The notes under the pieces: generated by a model
Databases searched by the model: none
Told to the model about the DNA's origin: nothing
What the model saw: the letters and a program-made list of their open reading frames with translations, nothing else
Part shown: one piece after another, positions 17,079-24,877 of the stretch
How the letters are laid out: each line of letters starts with the position of its first letter
How positions within the stretch are numbered: position 1 is the stretch's first letter
Source of the DNA: Latescibacteria bacterium UBA6620
GTDB taxonomy: Bacteria > Latescibacterota > UBA2968
Reading direction: 5' to 3'
Assembly (NCBI GenBank): GCA_002433075.1
Contig: DJHM01000060.1
Coordinates: 1 to 57,271 of the forward strand
DNA: 57,271 nt
Made by a program: the position numbers and the translations under genes

Positions 17079-18953
17079 CTACGCCTCGACTGCGGGCTCG
17101 TCCTCCGAAGCTTCCTTTTCTTCTTCTTCCTCCTCGGAGGATTCGGGTGCCGCAACGGCTTCGGCGGCTACGGATTCGGCTTCCGCCCCGGCGGGGTCGT
17201 AGAAATCCGAATCGTCTTCTTCCTCGGGATCGACTTCGCGAGGGGTAACTTCACGTTGCTTGTGAGCCTCGAGATAGGCGTCGATCTCGTCCTGCTCTGC
17301 ATCGCGCAGGTACTCCTGAACGCTCAGGACGATTTTCTTCTGCTCCTCATCGAATTCGACGACTTTGGCCAGTACTTCCTCATCGACGTCGAAGTGCTCT
17401 TCGGTCCGCTTCAGGTTCGGCACGCCCAGCTGAGAGGCAGGCACGAAACCCTCCACGTCTCCTTCTAGATCAACCACCACACCCCTTTCGAGCAACCGCG
17501 ACACCTTGCCTCGCGTCTGGGTGCCGACCGCGTAATGAACGGCAAGTCCGGCCCAGGGGTTTTCGATCGTCTGCTTGTGCCCGAGTGAAATGCGTCGTCG
17601 CTCCTTGTCGATGTTGATCACGACGACTTCGAGTTCCTGCCCCTTCTTCACGATCTCGTTCGGATGGCGCACGCGCTTGGTCCAGGACATATCGGAGATA
17701 TGTACCAGCCCGTCGATGCCCTCCTCGATCTCCACGAAGGCGCCGAAGTTCGTGAGGTTGCGAACCTTGCCGTTGAGCTTCGTTCGCGGCGGATACTGTT
17801 CGTCCAGGGTAAGCCACGGGTCGGGCGTCACCTGCTTGAGACCGAGCGAGATTTTCTGATCGTCCGCGTCGACGTTCAGGATGACGACTGTGACTTCATC
17901 GCCAATCGTCAGAAGTTTGGAAGGATGGCGGATGTGCTGCGTCCACGACATTTCGGAAATGTGAACGAGGCCCTCGACGCCTTCTACCAACTCCACGAAG
18001 GCACCGTAGTCCGTGATGCTCACCACCTTGCCCTGGACTCGCGCTCCCTTCGGATACGAATCGCCTACGTTCTCCCACGGATGCGGCTGCAGCTGCTTCA
18101 TTCCGAGCGAGATGCGCTCCCGCTCTTTGTCGTAGTTCAACACCTTGACTTCGACGTCATCGCCGATCGACAGCACGTCGGACGGATGTCCCACGCGACC
18201 CCAGGAGATGTCGGTGATGTGAAGCAACCCGTCCAATCCACCCAGATCGATGAATCCGCCGAAGTCGGTAATGTTCTTGACCGACCCTTTCCGGACCTGA
18301 CCGACCTCGAGCGTCTGAAGGATCTGCTTGCGCAACCGCTCGCGCTCTTCTTCCAGGACCACCCTGCGGGAGACGACGATATTCCGACGATTCTTGTTCA
18401 GCTTGATGATGCGGAACGGGAACACCTCGCCGATGAACTGGTCGAAATTCTTGACCTGTTTGATATCGATCTGCGACCCCGGCAGGAACGCATCGACGCC
18501 GAAGAGGTCGACCACGATACCGCCCTTGATGCGTCGCACCAGCCGCCCTTCGACCATCTGATCGCTGTCGTAGGCCTCCTTGATACGATCCCAGACCCGC
18601 ATGAAATCGGCTTTGGTCTTGGAAAGGACGATCTGACCTTCCTGGTCTTCGACCGTCTCCAGAAAGACCTCGACCTTGAGACCCGCCACGATGTCTTCGG
18701 GATTGGTGAACTCATCGATCGGGACCGACCCCTCCGATTTAAACCCGATGTCGATCACAACCGTGCCGTCGTCGACGTTCAGCACAGTCCCTTCGACGAT
18801 CTCGCCCTGCTGGATGTTCGACATCGTGTCCTCATAGAGGCTCATCAGATCGTCGAACTCCGTATCGGAGTACTCCAGCTCGTCGAGCGCCTTGAGGGCT
18901 TCTTCAGGGGTCGGCAGAGTCGACTTATCGGCAGTCATAGATTCTTCAGGCAT
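17079..18953 (-). CDS. rpsA: 30S ribosomal protein S1
   Basis: About 624 residues from MPEESM at 18953. The start was chosen because AGGAGG lies ten bases upstream. The protein carries six S1 OB-fold repeats. Examples of repeat motifs are GLDGLLHITDISWGRVGHPS, GVEGLVHISEMSWTQHIRHP and GIDGLVHISDMSWTKRVRHP. S1 binds mRNA at the 30S platform and promotes initiation on structured leaders. The C-terminal 60 residues form an acidic Glu/Ser/Ala tail longer than in many S1 proteins. It is isolated from plsC upstream by a perfect terminator and so should have its own promoter, which I could not identify. Confidence 0.95.
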   Translation of the reverse strand: MPEESMTADKSTLPTPEEALKALDELEYSDTEFDDLMSLYEDTMSNIQQGEIVEGTVLNVDDGTVVIDIGFKSEGSVPIDEFTNPEDIVAGLKVEVFLETVEDQEGQIVLSKTKADFMRVWDRIKEAYDSDQMVEGRLVRRIKGGIVVDLFGVDAFLPGSQIDIKQVKNFDQFIGEVFPFRIIKLNKNRRNIVVSRRVVLEEERERLRKQILQTLEVGQVRKGSVKNITDFGGFIDLGGLDGLLHITDISWGRVGHPSDVLSIGDDVEVKVLNYDKERERISLGMKQLQPHPWENVGDSYPKGARVQGKVVSITDYGAFVELVEGVEGLVHISEMSWTQHIRHPSKLLTIGDEVTVVILNVDADDQKISLGLKQVTPDPWLTLDEQYPPRTKLNGKVRNLTNFGAFVEIEEGIDGLVHISDMSWTKRVRHPNEIVKKGQELEVVVINIDKERRRISLGHKQTIENPWAGLAVHYAVGTQTRGKVSRLLERGVVVDLEGDVEGFVPASQLGVPNLKRTEEHFDVDEEVLAKVVEFDEEQKKIVLSVQEYLRDAEQDEIDAYLEAHKQREVTPREVDPEEEDDSDFYDPAGAEAESVAAEAVAAPESSEEEEEEKEASEDEPAVEA

Positions 18954-19026
18954 CCGTTCTGAACCTCCTCGTCCCCCGAAGTGAACGATGGATGGGCAAA
19001 ACAAGCGTAGCCCGGGGGGAGTTGGG

Positions 19027-19048
19027 AAAAACGGCCGCAATGCGGCCG
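19027..19048 (-). terminator. Terminator after plsC
   Basis: On the minus strand CGGCCGC and GCGGCCG form a perfect 7-bp stem with a 3-base loop, followed by TTTTTC. It separates the scpAB-rluB-cmk-plsC run from rpsA. Confidence 0.8.
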
Positions 19049-19060
19049 AAAGTTCCGGCA

Positions 19061-19711
19061 TTAACGATGAGAGGCAGACGCGACCGTGCCGGTTGGGGTC
19101 GGCGACTGCCTGAGATTGTCGATTTTGTGCATCACGTCCTGGCTGATCGCCTGGTACGCGAGCCTTCGTGCCGTCGGGAGCTGCGACCGGTCGTAATAAA
19201 CGGCCGCTCCAAATCGAACGACGATCGGCTCCCACCCCAGAAGCGTTCGCCAGAGATTGCGTGTACCGGAGACGTACGCTGGCAGAACGGGAACCCCCGT
19301 CCGGTAAACCAGCATCCCCACGCCCGGTTTGGGCGGAAGAAAGTCGCGCGCCTTGTTCCTCGTACCTTCGGGCGCGATGAATACCGCCTTTCCCTCTAGC
19401 AACTTGCCCTCATATGCGGAAAGGGCCGCTCGATCGCCCCGGGAGCGGTCGATCGGGATGGCGTTCCAGCGGCGTAAGAGCCACCCCAACACGGGGATAG
19501 GGAACACTTCCCCTTTGGTAACATAAAAAAGTTCTCTATGGGCCGCAACACCGACCATCGGGGGATCCGCGTAAGAGGCGTGGTTGGACGCCACGATCAA
19601 ACCTCCCCGCGGAATTCGGGACGCCCCCTCGATCCGAACCCGGAAAATCAACCTGGCCAGGCCGAGAGCCAACCACCAGCACGACCGGTAGAATCGGGAT
19701 CCCTCCCTCAC
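19061..19711 (-). CDS. plsC: 1-acyl-sn-glycerol-3-phosphate acyltransferase
   Basis: A 216-residue lysophosphatidate acyltransferase acting at the inner membrane to make phosphatidate. The catalytic HX4D motif is in SNHASYADPP (about residues 42-51). The acceptor-binding motif FIAPEGTRNK is near 115-124. A hydrophobic N-terminal segment anchors it. Its ATG overlaps the cmk stop codon by four bases (ATGA). It is the last gene before the terminator at 19027-19048. Confidence 0.92.
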   Translation of the reverse strand: MREGSRFYRSCWWLALGLARLIFRVRIEGASRIPRGGLIVASNHASYADPPMVGVAAHRELFYVTKGEVFPIPVLGWLLRRWNAIPIDRSRGDRAALSAYEGKLLEGKAVFIAPEGTRNKARDFLPPKPGVGMLVYRTGVPVLPAYVSGTRNLWRTLLGWEPIVVRFGAAVYYDRSQLPTARRLAYQAISQDVMHKIDNLRQSPTPTGTVASASHR

Positions 19712-20382
19712 GCGCCTCGCTCCCGGGCCAGCGCGACCACTCTTTCAACTTGTTGATCAATCGTCAGTCCGGTCGTGTCCAGCCGTGTGGCCTCCGGCGA
19801 GGGCCACGGCCCGACCCGCAGCTGGGTTGCCCGATCTCGCTCATCCCGCTCCCGGATCTGGCGCCGGACCTCATCCACACTGAGATTCTCGCCGCGTTCG
19901 GCAAGATCGGCCACTCGACGCTCCGCCCGGGCCTCCACGCTCGCCTCGAGAAAAATTTTGAGTTCCGCGGTCGGGAACACCACCGTCGTCGTATCCCGAC
20001 CTTCGACGACGACTCCGCCCTCCACCCCGAGGGCCTGTTGCCTCTTCACCAGGGTGACCCGGACCGACTCGTGGGAGGACACCCAAGAGGCCGCGTCGGA
20101 AACTGCTGCCGACCGAATCTCGTCCGTCATATCCTCACCATCCACCCGCACCCTCTGGCGTGGATCGCCGGGTTCGAAAGTGATCTCGAGGGTTCGCGCG
20201 ATTTTACCCGTGCGCGAGGCATCATCGGGGTCGACACCGTCCGCAAGTGCCCGATGGCCGACCGCACGGTACATCGCTCCCGTGTCCAGGTAGAGGTAAC
20301 CCAGAACGTCGGCCACTTTGCGAGCGGTTGTGCTCTTCCCCGCCCCGGCCGGGCCATCGATGGCCACCACGATCCCACTCAC
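19708..20382 (-). CDS. cmk: Cytidylate kinase
   Basis: A 224-residue CMP/dCMP kinase of the long bacterial type. The P-loop is AIDGPAGAGKSTTAR (residues 8-22). The conserved LYLDTGAMYRAVG lies near residues 31-43. ERDERDRATQLRVGPWPSPEA in the C-terminal lid matches the RDxxD pattern of the family. It overlaps both neighbours by four bases, consistent with translational coupling in an rluB-cmk-plsC unit, a common bacterial arrangement. Confidence 0.96.
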   Translation of the reverse strand: MSGIVVAIDGPAGAGKSTTARKVADVLGYLYLDTGAMYRAVGHRALADGVDPDDASRTGKIARTLEITFEPGDPRQRVRVDGEDMTDEIRSAAVSDAASWVSSHESVRVTLVKRQQALGVEGGVVVEGRDTTTVVFPTAELKIFLEASVEARAERRVADLAERGENLSVDEVRRQIRERDERDRATQLRVGPWPSPEATRLDTTGLTIDQQVERVVALARERGA

Positions 20383-21134
20383 ACACCACCACCTAGGTCG
20401 ACCGCCTGCTTGAGCGCCTTGACCTCATTCGACTCAAGGTGCCTCCACTTCCCTCGATCCAACCCACTCCCGACGAGCGGACCAAAAGCGACGCGTTCCA
20501 AGGTCTGAACTGGGTGCCCTACGACCTCGCACATCCTTCGGACCTGTCGGTTCCTACCCTCGTGGATCGTCACCTCGATCGCCGAGGGGTTCCTTCGGCG
20601 CACCCGGGCGGGCGCCGCCGGGCCATCCTCCAGATGCACCCCTTTGGCCAGCTGGTCCAATGCGCCGTCGGTAGGTCTACCCCGGACCTCAGCGAGGTAG
20701 GTCTTTTCCACACCGAATCTCGGATGCATCAACCGATGGGCGAGATCACCGTCGTCCGTCAGAATCAAAAGCCCTCCCGTGTCCATATCGAGCCTTCCCA
20801 CAGGATAAACGCGTGCCTCCACACCGTCGATCAGATCCATCACGGTCCGTCTTCCCTGGGGATCGTCGACTGTGACGACGAAGCCCCGCGGTTTGTTCAT
20901 CAGAATATACGTACAGACATCCGGCGGCCTTACCACACGGCCGCCGTAGGTCACACGATCTCGTTCAGGATCGATCCGCATCCCGGGATGGTCTGCGGGA
21001 CGGTCGTTGACGTACACCTCGCCCGACTGAATCAGGCGATCACACGTCCTCCTCGACCCGATGCCCGTTCTCGCCAGGAATCGGTTCAGCCGCTCCCGAG
21101 ACGGTGTCGTTGGATTTTCCATTGCCCTCTTCAA
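20379..21134 (-). CDS. rluB: RsuA/RluB-family pseudouridine synthase
   Basis: A 251-residue rRNA pseudouridine synthase. The N-terminal S4 domain reads RLNRFLARTGIGSRRTCDRL. The catalytic Asp is in YPVGRLDMDTGGLLILTDDG. IHEGRNRQVRRMCEVVGHPV is the usual C-terminal motif. Placement next to scpB and cmk favours RluB (23S U2605) over RsuA. The start may be MKRAMEN (21134) or the nearer MENPTT (21122). Either way, at least 83 bases overlap the end of scpB in another frame, while the S4 motif requires the N-terminus to begin here. Confidence 0.9.
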   Translation of the reverse strand: MKRAMENPTTPSRERLNRFLARTGIGSRRTCDRLIQSGEVYVNDRPADHPGMRIDPERDRVTYGGRVVRPPDVCTYILMNKPRGFVVTVDDPQGRRTVMDLIDGVEARVYPVGRLDMDTGGLLILTDDGDLAHRLMHPRFGVEKTYLAEVRGRPTDGALDQLAKGVHLEDGPAAPARVRRRNPSAIEVTIHEGRNRQVRRMCEVVGHPVQTLERVAFGPLVGSGLDRGKWRHLESNEVKALKQAVDLGGGV

Positions 21135-21828
21135 TCGCTACCCCGATGTGATCATCTGCATCGTCGTCCGTTTCTCCATCCTGGGACTCAACTTCGGGTT
21201 CGTCCTCCTCGCCTCCGTTTGCGACAGGCGCCTCCGCCGACTGGGCAGCTTCCTCTTCTCTCAACAGCTCTTCGACTTCCTTGATCTCGGGAAGTTCGGC
21301 CAGGGTCTTCAACCCGAAGAACCGAAGGAAATCCCGGGCGGTACCGTAGAGAAGGGGCCGACCCACGCCCTCGCTCCGACCGGCGATTCTGACGAGGCCT
21401 TTCTCCAGAAGATGTCGAAGAACACTGTCGGATACCACTCCCCGAATGTGCTCCACCTCCGCTTTCGTGATCGGCTGTTTGAACGCCACGATCGACAGCG
21501 TCTCCAGAGCCGCCTGCGACAGGCGGGCGGGCTTCTCCTGAAGCAGCTGGCGGATCCAAGGCGCAAACTCCGGGTGGACCGTCATCTGATAGCCACCGGC
21601 CACGTCCGCGATCCTGAAGCTCCGACCGGTCTGGACATACTCCGTGTTGAGCTCGTCGATGTACTGCCTCACCTCACTGGTCCCGAGGCCGTTGCCCACC
21701 AGGTCCACGAGACGGCCGATCGTCATCGCGTCGTCCGACGCAATCACCAGCGCCTCAATGACGCCGCGGTGCCGGGCGTTCTCGTCCAGGCCGAACATCT
21801 CTGCGCGGTCGCGTGTTTTTTCAGCCAT
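21040..21828 (-). CDS. scpB: Segregation and condensation protein B
   Basis: 262 residues. ScpB bridges ScpA and the SMC head in chromosome condensation. Tandem winged-helix domains cover about residues 20-190, with IEALVIASDDAMTIGRL, LSQAALETLSIVAFKQPITK and RGVVSDSVLRHLLEKGLV. The last 70 residues are an acidic, low-complexity tail rich in Glu, Asp and Gly. This tail is encoded partly in the region overlapping the pseudouridine synthase gene. The start overlaps scpA by eight bases. Confidence 0.94.
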   Translation of the reverse strand: MAEKTRDRAEMFGLDENARHRGVIEALVIASDDAMTIGRLVDLVGNGLGTSEVRQYIDELNTEYVQTGRSFRIADVAGGYQMTVHPEFAPWIRQLLQEKPARLSQAALETLSIVAFKQPITKAEVEHIRGVVSDSVLRHLLEKGLVRIAGRSEGVGRPLLYGTARDFLRFFGLKTLAELPEIKEVEELLREEEAAQSAEAPVANGGEEDEPEVESQDGETDDDADDHIGVAIEEGNGKSNDTVSGAAEPIPGENGHRVEEDV

Positions 21829-22624
21829 CGTCAGACTCCCCGGTCGCTTGCGTGGCGGTATGCTCGGTCGAGGGTTCCGCGTGATACACCCAGAAACCAG
21901 CCTCGGGTTCCGATTGCTGGACGGTAGCGCGGCCTTCCTTCATCATTTCGAGGATAGCCACAAACGTCAAGACAACCACGATCCTGGGTACGTTCGTCAC
22001 CAGATCGAAGAACGGGACCTGCCGTCTCCGAGACAGCACCTCGGAGACGTAGGCGACCCTTTCCTCCGTCGTGACCTCCACGCGATCGATCTCGTGGAAA
22101 TCAACCCGGGGCGCCGCGTCGAGCGCGTGCTTGAAAGCAGTGAGAAGGTCGAACATCTCGACACTGCGAAGGGATTCGATCCCCTCCGAAGTCTCTGTCA
22201 TCTCTTCATCAGCGTAGAAGGATGCGCCCCGAAAGAAGATATCCCGTGTGGTCGCGCGCCGATCCTCCAGCCAGCCGGCCACTTCCTTGAATTGCTGATA
22301 CTCCAGAAGCCGCCGAACCAGCTCGTCACGCGGATCCTCCGGTTCCTCGTCGTCCGTCTGTTCAACAGGAAGCAGCATCCTGGACTTAATCTGCATCAGC
22401 GTGGCTGCCATTACGACGAAATCGCCTGCCTGCTCCAGGTCGAGCTGCTGCATCAGATCGACGTAGGCCAGATACTGACGCGTGATCTCCGCGGCCGGAA
22501 TATCATAAATATCGACTTCTTCCTTGCGAACCAGATAAAGCAGTAGATCGAGCGGGCCCTGGAAGATGTCGAGATTGACACCGTACTCGTCGGACTCGCC
22601 GAGCTGAAACGGATGACTCACCAT
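21821..22624 (-). CDS. scpA: Segregation and condensation protein A
   Basis: A 267-residue kleisin that links the SMC heads. The N-terminal motif YGVNLDIFQGPLDLLLYLVR is diagnostic, followed by DIYDIPAAEITRQYLAYVD. AATLMQIKSRMLLP is the second conserved block. A winged-helix C-terminus (FVAILEMMKEGRATVQQ) contacts SMC. The smc gene is not in this window. It lies 79 bases downstream of trpS and overlaps scpB. Confidence 0.95.
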   Translation of the reverse strand: MVSHPFQLGESDEYGVNLDIFQGPLDLLLYLVRKEEVDIYDIPAAEITRQYLAYVDLMQQLDLEQAGDFVVMAATLMQIKSRMLLPVEQTDDEEPEDPRDELVRRLLEYQQFKEVAGWLEDRRATTRDIFFRGASFYADEEMTETSEGIESLRSVEMFDLLTAFKHALDAAPRVDFHEIDRVEVTTEERVAYVSEVLSRRRQVPFFDLVTNVPRIVVVLTFVAILEMMKEGRATVQQSEPEAGFWVYHAEPSTEHTATQATGESDDG

Positions 22625-22703
22625 TCAGAGTTCTCCCGAGGGAACGGGGAGGAGAGACTGCGAACCTGCCCTGCGAGGCAGTTTTCGGAAAGTGGGGGAA
22701 GGG

Positions 22704-23771
22704 TCAGGACGAGGGGGCCACCTTCTTCGCGTAATCGCGCCCTTTTCGGGAGATACGATTCCAAAGGCCGGCAAGACCCATCGCCTTTTTCATATCGGTC
22801 ACGGTCTGGTGGGCGATTTCCTGCACGCGCTGGGTCCCTTCATAAATCACGTGCTCCACGTAGCCCGACTGAGCCACGATGTCAGAACGACGGTCCCGAA
22901 TCGGTTCAAGGAAGTTGTCCAGGCACCGCGACAACTTCTGTTTCACTTCGACATCGCCCACCTTGCCTTCACGATACCGGGTTTTCAGATCCTCAACCTC
23001 GTCCTTGTCGGGGTTGAACGCATCGTGGTATGCGAAAACCGGGTTTCCTTCGACCGTTCCGGGGATATCGGCCCGTACGCGCTTCGGGTCCGTGTACATC
23101 CCCCGAACTTTATTGTCGACCGTCTTCTCATCGTCGGACAGATAGATCGCATTGTCCAGACTTTTGCTCATTTTGGCCTGGCCGTCCGTACCCACCAGAA
23201 TCGGCACATCGCCGATCAACACCTCGGGGACGGGGAAGACTTCCCCATAGTAGGTGTTGAACCGGCGAGCGATCTCCCGCGTGATTTCGACGTGGGACTC
23301 GTTCTCCTTCCCCACCGGAACGAGATGGGCACGAGGCATCAGAATATCCGCGGCCTGGAGCACGGGATATCCGATCAAACCCAGCGGAATGGCTTCATCC
23401 TCGAAATTCGCTGCCCGGGCCATATCCTTGATGCTTGGAAGACGCGTCAGCCTTGGCAGCGTCACGAGCATCTCAAAGAACAGGTTCATCTCGTAAACCG
23501 CGTGCACTGCAGACTGGAGGTAAATCGTGGACCGCCCCGGATCGATCCCCACGGCCAGGTAGTCCGCAACCATTTCACTCACGAACGACCGGAGGGCGTC
23601 GATGTCGTCCTTCCGCGGCTTGGTCGTGAGCGTGTGCAGGTCCGCGATGATGAAGTAGCACTCGTACTCGTCCTGCAGACGCAGACGATTCTCGATCGAA
23701 CCGACGTAGTGCCCCAAATGGAGCCGTCCCGTCGGCCGATCCCCGGTTAAAATGCGCTTCTTGTCCGCCAT
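22704..23771 (-). CDS. trpS: Tryptophanyl-tRNA synthetase
   Basis: A 355-residue class I synthetase charging tRNA-Trp. The start is set at MADKKRILTGDRPTGRLHLG (23771), which places the HIGH motif (HLGH) at the usual distance. The KMSKS motif appears as KMSKSLDN (about residue 205). GLIGYPVLQAADIL and PVGKENESHVEITREIARRF are typical of TrpRS. The leader holds two strong adjacent hairpins (23849-23898), which may control expression. Confidence 0.96.
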   Translation of the reverse strand: MADKKRILTGDRPTGRLHLGHYVGSIENRLRLQDEYECYFIIADLHTLTTKPRKDDIDALRSFVSEMVADYLAVGIDPGRSTIYLQSAVHAVYEMNLFFEMLVTLPRLTRLPSIKDMARAANFEDEAIPLGLIGYPVLQAADILMPRAHLVPVGKENESHVEITREIARRFNTYYGEVFPVPEVLIGDVPILVGTDGQAKMSKSLDNAIYLSDDEKTVDNKVRGMYTDPKRVRADIPGTVEGNPVFAYHDAFNPDKDEVEDLKTRYREGKVGDVEVKQKLSRCLDNFLEPIRDRRSDIVAQSGYVEHVIYEGTQRVQEIAHQTVTDMKKAMGLAGLWNRISRKGRDYAKKVAPSS

Positions 23772-23848
23772 CGAATACGAAGTCCTCGGAGGGCACCTGC
23801 TGAATTCTGGTACCCACCCAAAGCTGTCATCAACGGGAAAGCAAAGCC

Positions 23849-23898
23849 CGAGAATCGGCAACGCCGATTCTCGCCAACTCGGGCCCTGCGGGCCCGAG
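23849..23898 (-). promoter_or_regulatory. Tandem perfect hairpins in trpS leader
   Basis: CTCGGGCCC/GGGCCCGAG (9 bp, loop 3) and CGAGAATCGGC/GCCGATTCTCG (11 bp, loop 3) stand side by side, starting three bases after the HNH stop codon. On the minus strand the second is followed by GGCTTTGCTTT. CTCGGG and CCCGAG segments of the two hairpins can also pair with each other, giving an alternative fold. Together they may act as a terminator, processing site or attenuator. Confidence 0.5.
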
Positions 23899-23900
23899 CC

Positions 23901-24455
23901 TCAGTCCATAAAAAGGTAGGGCCGCCACTTCTGATCGGATACACCAATGAAGTGTCGAATGAACGTGACGTGATTGGGCAACCTCGGGCGTCGAGCCAGG
24001 GCGATGCCCGCCTGTTCGGGCGTTCGATTTCCTTTTCGATTGTTACAGGTCAGACACGCGCACACCATATTCTCCCACGTGTCGCGTCCTCCCTGGGTCT
24101 TCGGCAGAACGTGGTCAACCGTCATCGGGGCGGACCGGGTCGAGCAATACTGACACTGGAAACCGTCTCGCTTGAGTACGTTCCGCTTCGTCAACGAGAG
24201 CGGCTTGGGGGGAATCCGAACATAGAAATCGAGGCGAACCACACTCGGGACAGGAAAAGCACGAGAAACGGAGTGAATCGAAATATCGAGCGACTCCACG
24301 ACCTGCGCGCGACCCCGAAAGACAAGAACGATCGCTCGCCTGGCGGAGCAGACGTGGATCGGCTCGTAGCTCTGGTTCAAGACCAGAACCGATTGGTGCA
24401 ACGGGTTCGGAGGCCTTCTCTTCACAACCTCTGTGATGCCGTTCGTCTTCACCAT
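23901..24455 (-). CDS. HNH endonuclease family protein
   Basis: A 184-residue HNH nuclease-like protein. The first zinc-binding pair is CQYC, after LTKRNVLKRDGFQ. The catalytic region is MTVDHVLPKTQGGRDTWENM, and a second pair, CLTC, is followed by NNRKGNRT. The N-terminal VLVLNQSYEPIHVCSARRAI is shared by chromosomal HNH proteins common in many phyla, with no proven role. It lies six bases after gcvH and ahead of trpS. Confidence 0.85.
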   Translation of the reverse strand: MVKTNGITEVVKRRPPNPLHQSVLVLNQSYEPIHVCSARRAIVLVFRGRAQVVESLDISIHSVSRAFPVPSVVRLDFYVRIPPKPLSLTKRNVLKRDGFQCQYCSTRSAPMTVDHVLPKTQGGRDTWENMVCACLTCNNRKGNRTPEQAGIALARRPRLPNHVTFIRHFIGVSDQKWRPYLFMD

Positions 24456-24461
24456 CGTCAG

Positions 24462-24845
24462 CTAACTTTCGATCAACTCCCGATATGCGTCCTCATCCAT
24501 CAATCCGTCGGCTTCGGAGGGATCGGACAATCTGATCTTGATCGTCCATCCTTCCCCGTAGGGATCGCCATTCACCAGGGAGGCATCCTTCTCGAGCGTC
24601 GCGTTCACCTCCACCACTTCACCCGACACTGGCGCAATCAGATCGGCGACGGTCTTTACGGCCTCGATCGTACCGTAAGGTTCGTCCTTGGTGACTGAAT
24701 CCCCCACTGACGGCAACTCCAGAAACACGATGTCACCCAATTCGCCCTGTGCGTAGTCCGTCACGCCCGTGGTCGCAGTCTCTCCATCGATCGACAACCA
24801 ATCGTGGGCTTCGTGATACTTCAACCCTGCTCTCACGTTCGACAT
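24462..24845 (-). CDS. gcvH: Glycine cleavage system H protein
   Basis: A 127-residue lipoyl carrier protein. The lipoylated lysine is K64 in GTIEAVKTVADL. The N-terminal KYHEAHDWLSIDGETATTGV and GELGDIVFLELPSVG are family motifs. No gcvT, gcvP or lipoate gene is in the window. It lies between accC and the HNH gene, so it may serve glycine cleavage encoded elsewhere or carry lipoate in another relay. Confidence 0.93.
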   Translation of the reverse strand: MSNVRAGLKYHEAHDWLSIDGETATTGVTDYAQGELGDIVFLELPSVGDSVTKDEPYGTIEAVKTVADLIAPVSGEVVEVNATLEKDASLVNGDPYGEGWTIKIRLSDPSEADGLMDEDAYRELIES

Positions 24846-24877
24846 TCGTCATCCGGCTCTCCGCCGGCCCCCTCGTG

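Noticed and set aside
17664..18962. Open frame of 432 codons opposite rpsA
   Set aside because: Antisense shadow of the repeated S1 domains; no start signal and no recognisable domain.
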